Shown here: positions 46,368 to 56,977 of the stretch, piece after piece
Layout of the letters: each line of letters begins with the position of its first letter
Position numbering within the stretch: the stretch's first letter is position 1
Assembly: GCA_014529385.2 (NCBI GenBank)
Contig: CM043954.1
Span: forward strand, 2,772,501-2,836,500
Length of the DNA stretch: 64,000 bases
Source: Adiantum capillus-veneris
Taxonomy: Eukaryota > Streptophyta > Polypodiopsida > Polypodiales > Pteridaceae
Direction: 5' to 3'
The notes under the pieces: model-generated
The model's input: only the letters and a program-made list of their open reading frames with translations
Database searches by the model: none
Told to the model about the DNA's origin: nothing
Position numbers and translations under genes: made by a program

Positions 46368-48816
46368 TACACATTAACTCTAATGATTTCATCATGAGGA
46401 CAATCTCTCATCCAATGGTCTCCACCACACTTGTAACAAGGTCCCTTGGGTTGTTGAGGTGCTCCTTGAGCCCCTCGTTGCTGGTAAGCCTGTCTCTGTC
46501 CGCCCATGCATCCATTGGCTATGAACAACAATGTTCGTTCATCTAAGCTATATCTTCCTTCTCCTGCGGCATGTGCAGCAGTTGGAGGTCCTTGATTCCC
46601 TATCATGCTCCATGGTTCTGGTGTCGAGGGTTCTTCTGGTGGATAATAGACAGGGTTTGCCGCATATCCATTGGGATCTTCATAATATGCATGCATAGGC
46701 ACCAAAGCCTTTTCTTCTGATTCAGTTACCGTTGGTGTGTATCTTATACCAACTGGTCGTAAACCTGGTAGGGGTGGTTGTTTCCCCAACACCGGTTGTG
46801 GTCTTTCTACACCTACAGGTCCTGGTAAGTTGCCTGCTTGATATCTAGGCATCGGTGGAACTTGAGGGGAAGCTATGGGAGCTTGGGGAGCGTAAGGTCT
46901 CTCCCTCACATATCACTTGTTATAGTAACATTCCTCGGTCCCATGGTTTGTCCATTTTTTTTCAATAGCACACTACTTGGGCTGTTTAGCCTGAGGTTTG
47001 GCGTACAAGTTGATCTTTTTTAGCACTTCATCTACGAGCTGCTCCTGGTTTACCGCTATTTCTCCTTTCAGTGTTGTCCTAGAAGACTTGCTCCCACTTT
47101 GCTGTGAAGATGAATCGTCATCAGGTCCTTGAACTCCCCTTCTTTGTAGACCGCACAATTGTCCACAAGGTACAGAGCCTCCTTGGTCAACTCATTCAAC
47201 GTCGTGATCCTTTTCATATGTAAGTCTTTCTGGAGATCTGCATTCCTTAGTCCTTGGATGAATATCAGCATAAGTCTGGACTGAGTTGGCAGTTCTTCAA
47301 CAGGACAAAACTTAACATATCTTTTTAGTCTTAGGACTGCCTTTCGTACAGATTCTCCATCTTTTTATTTGAATTTATGGATTTGTGAGACGGTATTATG
47401 AGCTATTATGAGCTACTCGTCAAACACTTCCTCCATCGACTCAAAGTCTCTACGCTCCACGGAGTCAAACCAAGTTGCAGCATCATCCTCTAGGGTTAGT
47501 CCAAACCCTGCAAATTGGGTAGGAAAATCTAACACCTCTTCGGCTCTAATTACACGCACAAAGGCTGCCACATGATCTCTTGGGTCTCTGTTTCCTGTGT
47601 ATTTCTTGTTTACCCATTTTTGCACTTGAGAAGGTCTAATTCTGCGATGGTCTACAAACCTCATCATTGGATCACCCCGTCCAAGTCTATACACCTCCTC
47701 AGGCCTTCTGTAATAGGCTGGTTCCTCTCCCAGCGGTGCTCCTAAGCCATAATTTCTAACGGTTCTTGCTGGAGGTGGTTCTTCTCTTTGAACTCGTTTG
47801 ATGGGTGGTCCTCCAAGCTCGGTCGACCCTTGTGTCTTTGGCTTACTCTCTGCTTGATACCTTGAATAGTGTGGTGGTTCTTGCAAATCCCTGAGCCCTC
47901 GTGCGGCTTGATAACCATCTCGGTTTCGATCTGGTTCCATTGTTGCACTCTGTCGAAGCCATGCCTGCAATGATGGTTGGTTTGATGGTTGGTATTGGTT
48001 GTTGAATACTTGCTGTCTGGTGGAATGTGAGGTAGTGTCATACTCATCTGAAAATGGATTTGTTGACTTGCTTGGGGTGTGGGCGGCTCTCGGCATTTCC
48101 TCTGAGGCATATGCTGATGCTCCTGGACCTGTTGCTCTTTCTACTTCCTCTGGGAGAATACGTTGGTATTCTCGCCCGTATCTATCAACAAAAACTATGC
48201 CCTTCCCCGTAGCAGTTTCATAAGAGAATAAGTAAAGGACCTTGTCTTTGCTTAGTTCGTTTACGTATGGTTCTTTGCTGCGAAAGTAAGAGACAATACC
48301 CTCGCTCTCATGTTTGTAGATTCCCACATTCTCGTTATAAGTTGGAATCCTAATTGTTTTCTTATTGTACATAAAAATAGCTCCGTGCCGATCAATGTTT
48401 GGTGGTGGCTCTTGAGTTTCTGAAACCATTTTCCCTTTAGCCACGTAATCTCCATATCTGTTGTAATCTTCAGGGTTGATAACTATTAAATAGTGGTTCC
48501 CCTTTTCGTCTCGGAATCTATCTCCATCATCATACACGCGGATTATCTCCAATCTTTGTTCTGGCCTCTCTTCGATACAAATGCACTTGTGGCCTCGATA
48601 GTCAGAATAGACTAGGGCTCCTCTTGAGTTTGTTCCCTCTAAGAAGATCAGCGTAAGCTTGGAATCATTCAAAGGATTTTGGGAGGTGCTTCCTCCTCGC
48701 ATAGGTCCATCATAGGTGAAACCTCCTGGCTGTTGACTACCCATCATGAAGAAAGATTTTTCTGACGAAGTGTCAGTATCACTACCTTCCTCAATAATCG
48801 GTGCTAGCTTCATCAA
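46340..48816 (-). pseudogene. Gag of the giant element with a long N-terminal extension
   Basis: The frame is open from 48816 (MMKLAPIIEE) to 47413, then broken near 47400, 47060 and 46915. The first about 230 residues are unusual. They are beta-rich and contain three similar segments, each around a G-x-hydrophobic-pair box (RGALVYSDYRG, HGAIFMYNKK, KGIVFVDRYG). A Pro/Gln/Arg-rich middle follows. The capsid domain starts near VQKWVNKKYTGNRDPRDHV with ATWFDSVERRDFESM and continues to LMLIFIQGLRNADLQ. The first CCHC knuckle is CYKCGGDHWMRDC at about 46400-46440. I do not recognise the N-terminal region. Confidence 0.8.
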
Positions 48817-50723
48817 TAATCGGTGCTAGTGGATCTAGCCTTGCCTGAGTTACACTCTCTTCGGTGGACACTAAGCTACCTTGGTCACCAGTCACCTTCT
48901 GGTCTCTAACAATGTATCTTCCTGATCTTAAATTCATCAAACTTATCAATGCAATTTAGCACAAATTCAACCACTCACCTGGGAGCGGGTCAGTTTTTGC
49001 ACAACTTCTTGCTTTGTTGTTGAATATACTTGTACACAAGAGTTTTAATTTCAGAAATTGAATCAAAGCATTTATCTGCTAGAGGTTATCTTAGTAATGA
49101 TTGGCATAATTGGAGAGTTAATCTCAACCACTACTATATTTTATACACCGCTGATGTTCTAGATTAGGTTGCTAATCTGAAACAGTACTTCCTTCTGGTG
49201 TTGGCCAATTTACGCGAAAAAGTCTGAATTCAGTCTTTGCTTTGTCAAATGGGCAACCAAGGTCCAAATTCACTTCTGAAAGAAGTTCTGGAACCCTTAA
49301 GCCAAATGGAACCTCACTGTCTAGGCCAGGTCAAATTTTCTCTGCAGTATGCCCCAATAGACATCCTATGCGTAGGATGTCTCCTGTTGTATTTTGCCTG
49401 GATTTTTGCACTGTTGTTTCCCCTTGTTGTGCTGAGCTTACAACTGCTTTTTTTTTTTTTGGACTTCTATAAGCTGGTCAATGAGTCGCGAATCTGTTCC
49501 GACGGCCTGTTGATGGTATTGATCAGTCTAATCAACTCCAAATTGGACCAAAATTGACTAGCTATATAACACCTTACAATGCTCTAAGTCAAATTCTGGC
49601 TTCATTTTCTTGCATTAGACATCCTATGCGTAGGATGTCTTTTTCATCAGAATGGCTTTAAACTCAAGGCTTAATCTCCCCTTGAGTTGCTAATCACCTT
49701 GGTATACTCAGATTTTAGTTTGGAGTCCCAAATCACTCAGAAGACATCCTACACGTAGGATGTCTTTTTGGCGTGTTTGACCCCAGATTTGTTCCACAGC
49801 TTCCCCTTGATGTCAGTATCCCAGAGGTATGCTTAGATTTTGATTTGGATGTCAAAAGTCTCAAACTTCAGCTGTTTTTGTTTTTTCAGTCAAAAGTGCT
49901 AAAGTCCACTTTGAACCCAATTTTCTTACCCAAATGAGGTGAAACCCTTTTCAGTCACTCAATATATCATGCAAGACACACTCATACAGCCATCTTATGG
50001 TTTTGGTCTCAAGTTAATGTTTTGGCACTATTTGGATAGGATTTCTTGCAATTTCAGTCTATCTGGCCTTATCTTGTCAAGATATGGCCAAATTTCCACT
50101 TTCCAGTTGAAATTAGGGTAGTCCTACCTTCTGAACACACTGGTCAACTCAAAATCCCAAAATTCCTCCCAGATTGGCTTGTAGACATCCTACGCGTAGG
50201 ATGTCTCCTGGCTTAAAATTAAAGTTTTTTCTGACAAGAATGCTCATGATACTCTAAAGACCTATCAGAAACACTCACAGTAACTTTTGGACTTCAATTA
50301 GGCTTTCAACCACACTTTTGCGTCTTTCACAAACTTGTAATGATTCTACCAAGCAAGTGTACATGCATGAAATGCTCTAGATCTGAATCATGATTTCCTA
50401 CTTACTCTACTCCTACCTATCATGAAGAAATGGTGATAATGGTGTTTTTGGTTGCTTTTTGGCCTCTTCGGACTCTCAAGCTCTCCTCTCACCGCTTCTA
50501 CCACCCAACTCCTACTCTAGAACTCGACTATTACCTACAACTACCTAAGTCTACCTCCTCTACCTAAGTCGAAGGATCTAGGCCAGACACACGCTTCCTA
50601 GACTCCCTCTAAGACCTAGAGAGTCCTCCACCCTCTGATCCTATCTAAATGTAAGGCGAGACTCTTGGCAAGCCAAAAATCCCAATCCTCAAGGATTAGT
50701 CTCGGTCACCTACCTAAGGTTTT
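48817..50723 (-). promoter_or_regulatory. Leader of the giant element with four palindromes
   Basis: This is about 1.9 kb of non-coding sequence between primer site and gag. Sites with half AGACATCCTACG (or one variant) followed by the inverted half lie at 49359-49382, 49617-49640, 49742-49765 and 50183-50206; the last is perfect. Deviations in the others are at the centre (T-G, A/G) and would still pair or nearly pair in RNA. No credible gene. Confidence 0.85.
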
Positions 50724-50725
50724 CG

Positions 50726-50743
50726 TCTCTGGTAGCGGCGCCA
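50726..50743 (-). promoter_or_regulatory. Primer-binding site of the giant element
   Basis: One base after the 5' LTR the minus strand reads TGGCGCCGCTACCAGAGA. This resembles the tRNA-Asp-type primer site (TGGCGCCGTTGCCGGGG) with a few mismatches. The tRNA identity is from memory of the family and moderately certain. Confidence 0.65.
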
Positions 50744-50744
50744 A

Positions 50745-51679
50745 TGTTGGACGGGTACGCCGCGACGGACGTCAGCACATCGAGAACTCACCTAACAAGT
50801 AATATCAGCTAAGGATGAAGCTTGACCCGCAGGCGCATGGAAGCAAGCATAAGGTGTCAACCTACACTCGACCGACTCGTAACTAATTCCTATAGAGGTC
50901 CCTACCAATTGTCTAAGTCACAGCCCTCAAGAGTGCAAAAGAGGATACTTCCTACAACGCTTGCTGGAGCCGAACACCCATCAAACACTTTCGAAACACC
51001 ATAGAACTTGAAGGAGACCTTACTAATACCTATAGGCCGCTCTCCCTAAGGTCTATGAACCAAAATCACGACCCAAAACACCCGGTGCAGAAACACGTAG
51101 GATGTCTGGCCGAAATCTGCAGGTCTTCGTTTCCAAAATTTGAAGTGTCTAATGTGTAGCTCTACTCAATGTGAACGCGTGGATATGCTGCAATGCGAAA
51201 TCAGATAACGTATGCTCACCCAAACAACAGATGAAGCTCGTAGAAGGAGCTCCCAAAGCCGGGACCGTACGCGCGCAATGTTGGTATCGGCTCATAGCTC
51301 TAGTCGGGGGCAACACGCTGCACTTCTCCGCACTCAATTCCGACCACCATAGCACACGTAGCATCAAGACGAAGCTCACACTCTCTCTCACGTACACAGT
51401 ACGCTCACTCACAGACTTCAAAACTTGTTTAAAATGACAAAAGGTCCTTCATTAAGGTCAAAAAGTGGTATATATACCTTACAACTTCTCAAACCCTAAA
51501 GTTCCAAAATCAACCATCTACTCAATCTAACTATCAAAAACTGGGATACAATCTGGAAACTTCTATAAGTCCTAATATTTACAAGGTGAAAAATCGGGTT
51601 TTCCTCAATGAATGAATAATTACAAAAATAATAGTCCGCCGAGTAGTTAGATGCCGTGGGGTGTGTCCAGCTTCTAACA
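50745..51679 (-). repeat. 5' LTR of the giant element
   Basis: This 935-bp repeat holds the promoter; a symmetric GGTATATATACC box lies at 51467-51478. It has the same half palindrome as the left LTR at 51094-51107. Confidence 0.95.
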
Positions 51680-52800
51680 CCCACTGTCCAGTATCGATAT
51701 GATTTCTACATCATTATATCTCATTGAAAGGGCTGTGTTTCCTTCTTCCCCCTCATAATATTCTTTGACTTTCATAGGGACGGAACTAATCTCCCTGTTA
51801 TCCAGTTCATGTTTCAATTTACCCAATTTTTTTGCGATTAGACCTATTATCCCCACCTTCACTAGAGTTTTCTGTAAATCATTCCATAAATATGGTCTGA
51901 GTTTTTAACAGTTCTCCCAAACTAAGAGTACATTGAATGGGTGTTGACATGATGGAATGGATGTTCTCTACCTCTAGGGTCTATTCTTCTCTTTTTACTT
52001 GAGTGGTTTTGCACACTATGGACTCATCTTTGTTGTCTCCTAAGTAAGAGGGTAGTGTTTTTAGAGTCAATGGTGTAGACATTCCTGATGCTTCAGAGCT
52101 AAAATCCCCATACAGGGATTGTATATCAATGTCCATATCAAGAGGTAGATTGTCTGACCAAACTTCACTTATAGGAGCTGATTTCAAAGTTATGCTCCCA
52201 TCATTAATCTCTCACTTTTTTCCATAAATGTCATGGCCAATCTTCCTCCACGAACGAAATTCCATCTAAAGCATCCTCATTGTCAGGAACTATGAGTTTT
52301 GGCTCTTTAGTTTCAAGGTGGGGTTCTACCACCACTTTGGATTTCTCTTTATTGGTTTCTACCACAAGCTCCTCAGGTTTTGCTATACTCTCAAGCTTGG
52401 GTTTTTGTTTTCAACATTTCTTGAGTAATTCTTACCAAATTTTGATAAGCTTCAAGCTTAGCTACTTCCATATATGGAGAAGAATAGTTTTTACATTTGT
52501 TTTTTATATTTTGGCATGCTTTAAGTCCCGCTTGGAAAGCTTCCAAGGCTGCATTGATTGGCTCAAAAATTTTGTCTACCAAAATTGATCCTCCAGATTT
52601 TATTGTGGTTTCCTTGATTTCACTCCCAGTTTCTTTCAATTTTTCTTAAAATAGTTCTTTGGCGTTTTTCTTAATTTTATCCTTTTGTTTTTGTTTTCTC
52701 ATCTCATATCTTTGACTTCTTCTTTTCTTGGTCTTTTGAGAGGAATTTTTAGTATTCTCTGATTCATCAGAGGAGTTATGTTTCTTCCTAGGCGATTCAC
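51680..52800 (-). pseudogene. Element B Gag end and protease N-terminal half
   Basis: The right-hand part of B continues directly after the CCCAC duplication. The protease active site ISILDSG falls at the cut (about 51680-51695), followed upstream by an acidic linker (51693-51862), a short frame at 51981-52187 and a helical Gag spacer (52391-52639) that matches the giant element spacer. Basic Lys/Arg/Gln-rich sequence with stops runs to about 52790. Damaged throughout. Confidence 0.75.
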
Positions 52801-54386
52801 CATGGAAAACTTATCGCACCACATAAGTTCAAGGGAGGGGGTTTTTTTTACAAGTTATATAAGCGTATAAGTTAGGGGCAGGCCCTTAGTAATTTATCTC
52901 CCAAGCTTAAAAACAAGGGAGGAGGTATCATATTTATGTGGAGGGGGATTGACCCGATTTGATTACTTGTAACGATTGGTCACTAGAACTCGGATGAATT
53001 TTGGGGAAGTTTTTTATAAGGTCACACATCAAATTTTTCATCAAGACGGTCATAGAGAAGGGCTAATTTGGAGCAGGTCAAGGGTTGATTTACACCAGCT
53101 TTGGGATGGTCCATAATTCGACAAGTCGCTAGAGTGCAAGCTGATCGAGCACATAGTTTGAATGTCAAACTAAGACACATTTATGTTACATCTAGTTATT
53201 AAAAGAAGTGGTTCCCTAGTAGCTTGCCAGTCACTTTGTTACACACTCTTTGCTTCATTTGTCAACAGTTTTGTGTCTGTAGAAAAAAACTGGCCACAAT
53301 TTTCACTTTAAAGATCCAAATTTTACCAAATTTGATGTGAGTGCTCAATACAACATGATAGAACTTGTGGTATGCTTGAATGTCCAAATTTTTTTGAAAA
53401 TTAGACAAAAGTAAATAATCGCGATTATTTATTGATGGAAAATTTTAGCATATTTTTTATCATTTGAGCATACACACGTGTTAAGCACTTTAATCTAAGC
53501 ATTTGAGTCGCACCAAATTTGACAAAAATATATCAAGTCAAACTCAATTTCTCAAGACCATCAGTGTAGATTTCAATTTTTATCAAGTTTTTGGTATGTT
53601 TTGTGATCCAAATTCTATGAGCCTTCACAAAAGATGTTTGTAATCATGCATAGAGTCACTGGTATCAACCTTGGCCAATCTTGCGCTAAAAGTAAATAAT
53701 TGTGATTATTTACTTTTGGTCTAAAATGATCACTTTTTGATTTTTTTTCCATGGGCAGTCTTTTTGTGACATGTTTTAAGCCTCTGAGTCAAGTCAAAAA
53801 TTAATTTGGCCTAAATTCTCAAGAAAATGTAAATAATATGAGTTTTTGCAAACTCTTGGAAATTTACCTCAAATGTATCATTATGCTTACCCACTGGTTC
53901 ATACAACTTTTATGAGCATAATCTCCAGCCGGATTCAGTGGTTGGCAATTTTTTGGTGTTGTTTCAAGCCGTATACCTAAAATTCTACAACTTCACATAA
54001 AAAACTCATAGGTGATTCTTTTGGAGTGAGCAATGATTTGAGATCCACCTCGGATTCTACTTACCCTACTCCTAGGTTCTACTGCAATTGGGTTGTGGAA
54101 AGTGTCCAGTAACACTTGTTTTCTTGTTTTTTATGGGGGTTACTTGAGCATTGATCTTAAGATTTGTCTTGTCCATCAAACATTCTAAAAATCCTCATCT
54201 AATCTTGCAATCGTACAAGGTACTTAGCAAGTACAATATACTCCCAAGATACCTCTACACAGCAAAAGATGACACTCTTAAGCTATGCGGTTTTAGAGAG
54301 AAAGTTTAACTCTAGGTGGTCCTAGAGGAAGTTAAAGGATAACTACACTAGACACTCTTGTTTTCCCTAGTTTAGATCTATTTGTA
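52801..54386 (-). promoter_or_regulatory. Leader of element B with AT-rich palindromes
   Basis: A non-coding leader of about 1.6 kb that may include lost Gag sequence at its left end. A perfect 20-bp palindrome, TAAATAATCGCGATTATTTA, lies at 53412-53431. A related inverted repeat has arms AAAAGTAAATAAT (53688-53700) and ATTATTTACTTTT (53705-53717) around TGTG. A half motif GTAAATAAT lies near 53829. No gene is visible. Confidence 0.65.
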
Positions 54387-55297
54387 CCCGTCAACAACGC
54401 AAATGTGGATGGGTTTTCTAACCTCACTCTTATCTTATTTGCAGACATAGCGAGAACCACGAACATAAATTGCCACTCTATGGGACAAAGCTGACTTGAC
54501 TAGTGCATAGAGGCTGTCAATCTCTTCAAAAATAGCAGAAAACTCGCATCTAACACAAGCTACACTCAAATGACCTAAGTCACCAAAAGCTAGTCGCTAA
54601 TCAGCAAGCAAACCATGATTGTTATAGCATCAAACCACATTCAAATGTTATGAAACTTCTAGGACAAGTATATAAGACCTAAGCACACATGCTTATGGTA
54701 TCAAATATCACTTTTGATGAAGTGCAAAAAAGGCAATTATTAATAGCAGTGAGATTTTGATCTAGTCGTTTCTAACCCCGAATGTACCTAAATGCTTAGC
54801 AATGATGCTCCAATACCCCGCCTATACTTACTTTGTGATTTCCTAGCTTAAATTCCTACTTATGATGAGATTAGGCGTGCTACACCAAAATCTACGATTT
54901 ACCATGATATGTTTACATCAGTGCATAGCTCTTACCTATGGTTGCCACATGACAGACGGCACTGCAATGTGACAACAGACAAGGGTGATGGAAGCATGAG
55001 AAGGAGAGAAGTCAGCGTCATAAGTTCACGCTGTGTATTTCTTATCTAAAAACTTAATAATAACTTTACAAAATTGGCTTTTATACCTTAGCCAAGGTTT
55101 CTGTGGTAAAAAACTAATCATCTGGGAGCTCTAACTAAGGATAATTGATACAATTTGGAAGATTATAGCTCCGGCTCATAGATTACAATATCCACTTGGC
55201 AAATAAGAGTTACAATATATTCAATTTATCAAAAGAATAAGTGGTTTTTACAATAAAGCTCCGTAAAAATGTTACATGGGTTAGCTTGTTGCTAACA
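54387..55297 (-). repeat. 5' LTR of element B with adjacent primer site
   Basis: The LTR is 54404-55297 (894 bp), starting TGTGGATGGG and ending GCTAACA, close to the giant element ends TGTTGGACGGG and TCTAACA. At 54387-54403 the minus strand reads TTTGCGTTGTTGACGGG, a decayed version of the same tRNA-Asp-type primer site. The second LTR is not in the window, so the assignment rests on ends, primer site and position. The 5 bases after it, CTTGA, would be its target duplication. Confidence 0.65.
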
Positions 55298-56015
55298 CTT
55301 GAACGTGCAGTGAGCATAATGTGCACAATCGATTTGACTCTTCTCTATTGCCACAATGCCCTGTCTCGCATTGAAGGATTTGGGAGCTAAGCCAAATGGC
55401 TATGATAGTGCGTATTGCTGAGACAAGGGGATAGGGGTTTCCTCTTTCAGCGAGGAACATGGTTTTGTAGTTGGGGGCAATATGGGTGGTGTAATGTATG
55501 AAGCGTGACCCACCAAATTTAGAAAAGCTTCATACATTGGTGTTGTAGAAAAGCTTCATTTACTTGGGAGTTAATTGAAGCATCATGTAGCAAGTGTAAT
55601 GCATCCCATCCCCCAAACCACTTCTTTATTTCTTGCATCCATCCTGTGCTCAAGATCTTGCTTTTATGCATCTTTTGAACTTTTCTTCTTGCTTCCCATG
55701 CAATTGTAGGAAGTCAATGTAAGGGGTTTTGACGCATCTTTATCATGTACTCCACAACCCTTTCAATGCCCATAACCTCAATTGGAAGAGATCCGACTCA
55801 AGAAGTAGGAGCATATATTTGTGTCCGTGTCTTAACTTGGAGAAATTTTGTAAGAAAATCCTTTTGGACATTCTCAAACTCTTTCCAAGTAGACTTTGAG
55901 ATGCTCCCGCCCCACACTTCAACTCCATAAAGAAGAACCGGTGTCACCAATGCATCAAAAAGGTACTTCTTGAGAACCCAACACTTGATATTTCCCGCAT
56001 TACACATGTTCGCAA
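55298..56015 (-). pseudogene. LINE ORF2 fragment (3' part), target of element B
   Basis: This matches 12911-13660 of LINE 1 on the minus strand, covering the C-terminal RT region (VLLYGVEVWGGSI, ENVQKDFLTKFLQVKT) with deletions and stops. It starts exactly at the B LTR end and stops abruptly at 56015. It is a truncated LINE copy, probably one that B jumped into. Confidence 0.85.
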
Positions 56016-56240
56016 ATACTATTTCTAGATTTTAATTAGTTGTTAGTTTAAGCAAGAGTGAGTTTTAACCATAAGAAGTCCACCAAAGATTTGGAAAAGG
56101 GGAATAAGAAGGAGAAGAAGACAAACCAAGGAGGAGGACTAATTTTTTTTTCAATGACAGGTTAGATCCATCAAAATCTATCCAAATCCCAAACAAACCA
56201 CATAGAAACTCTAAACAGAAGGAATTCCTAGAGACCATGA
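56016..56240. other. Spacer without recognisable feature
   Basis: Purine-rich sequence lies between the LINE fragment and the LINE 3 5' end. Nothing was identified. Confidence 0.5.
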
Positions 56241-56977
56241 GAGGTAGACAGCAGTTCACTCTTTTGACCAAAGCTCGCTCATTTGAACTCCGAGTTAGGT
56301 GACCTATAGCCTCAATCGAAGAGCACAAAGACCTCTACACATTGATGTAAAGACAACATTTTTCTAAGTAATGGAAGGCTTTGCTGTAACAGCATCTCAA
56401 AATTGAAAAAACTGTAAAAACTTTTTGTTTTCGCTGCCAACTTGAAGGCAATGTCAGACAAAACTTGCAAGGGTGGAAAATCCACACTCGCCATGGAGAA
56501 TGATGCAAATACTCCAAGGAATTTGGATGCTAATCCAACCACATTGTCTACAAAAACGGAAGCAATGATCATGGCTTACTTGATCTCATTACAAGAAACC
56601 GTCAACAAGCAAGGTGAAGAGTTGCGCGCACTTGCAATGGAGAATGGAACTTTAAGAGTTCTCGTTATGGAGAATGAGCACCTCAAGAAGGTTCTTGAAA
56701 TGCAAACAACACGCTTGATGCATCTTGAGAATGAAGTTTAAGAATGTAAATGCTCTCTTGTTGACATGAATGTATTGAAAGAGCGCTTGAGCAAAGTTGA
56801 GAGTGATTATGTATTGAAAGAGGAAACGATAGATACAATACAACATGATGTATGTGAGATGATAAATGCATCCATATTATGGGCTGATATATGTAAGGAT
56901 AATGTGGTTTCTACATCTCCTATTACACAAAATGTTGTCCAAGCAAAGAATGTAGAGAATGTGGACACTCAAGAATT
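56241..56977 (+). pseudogene. LINE 3, 5' region and truncated ORF1
   Basis: The LINE 5' region (CAGCAGTTCACTC...) begins near 56247. ORF1 starts at ATG 56451 (MSDKTCKGGKSTLAM). The coiled coil is readable, with a TAA at about 56739-56741, then continues to NVENVDTQEF at about 56977, where it is cut by chromovirus C. The RNA-binding core is missing. Confidence 0.85.

Larger units (their letters stand above)
24032..51679 (-). mobile_element. Giant Ty3-type LTR retrotransposon, 27.6 kb
   Basis: The LTRs at 24032-24965 and 50745-51679 both start TGTTGGACGGG and end TTCTAACA. A perfect 5-bp duplication CCCAC flanks the element (24027-24031 and 51680-51684). The minus strand carries the primer-binding site by the right LTR, then gag, protease, RT, RNase H, integrase, a second protease-like domain, a repeat tract, a coiled-coil ORF and a polypurine tract by the left LTR. 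Without the copia element and solo LTR nested in it, the element itself is about 21.7 kb, in the size class of Ogre/Tat-type giants. By eye the LTRs differ at about 30-35 of 934 positions. All its coding frames carry stops or shifts. I found no canonical second (archaeal-type) RNase H. Confidence 0.95.

Noticed and set aside
28618-50206. CRISPR-like array of palindromic repeats
   Set aside because: Repeats are about 280 bp apart, the intervening sequences are themselves related, and the context is a eukaryotic LTR retrotransposon.
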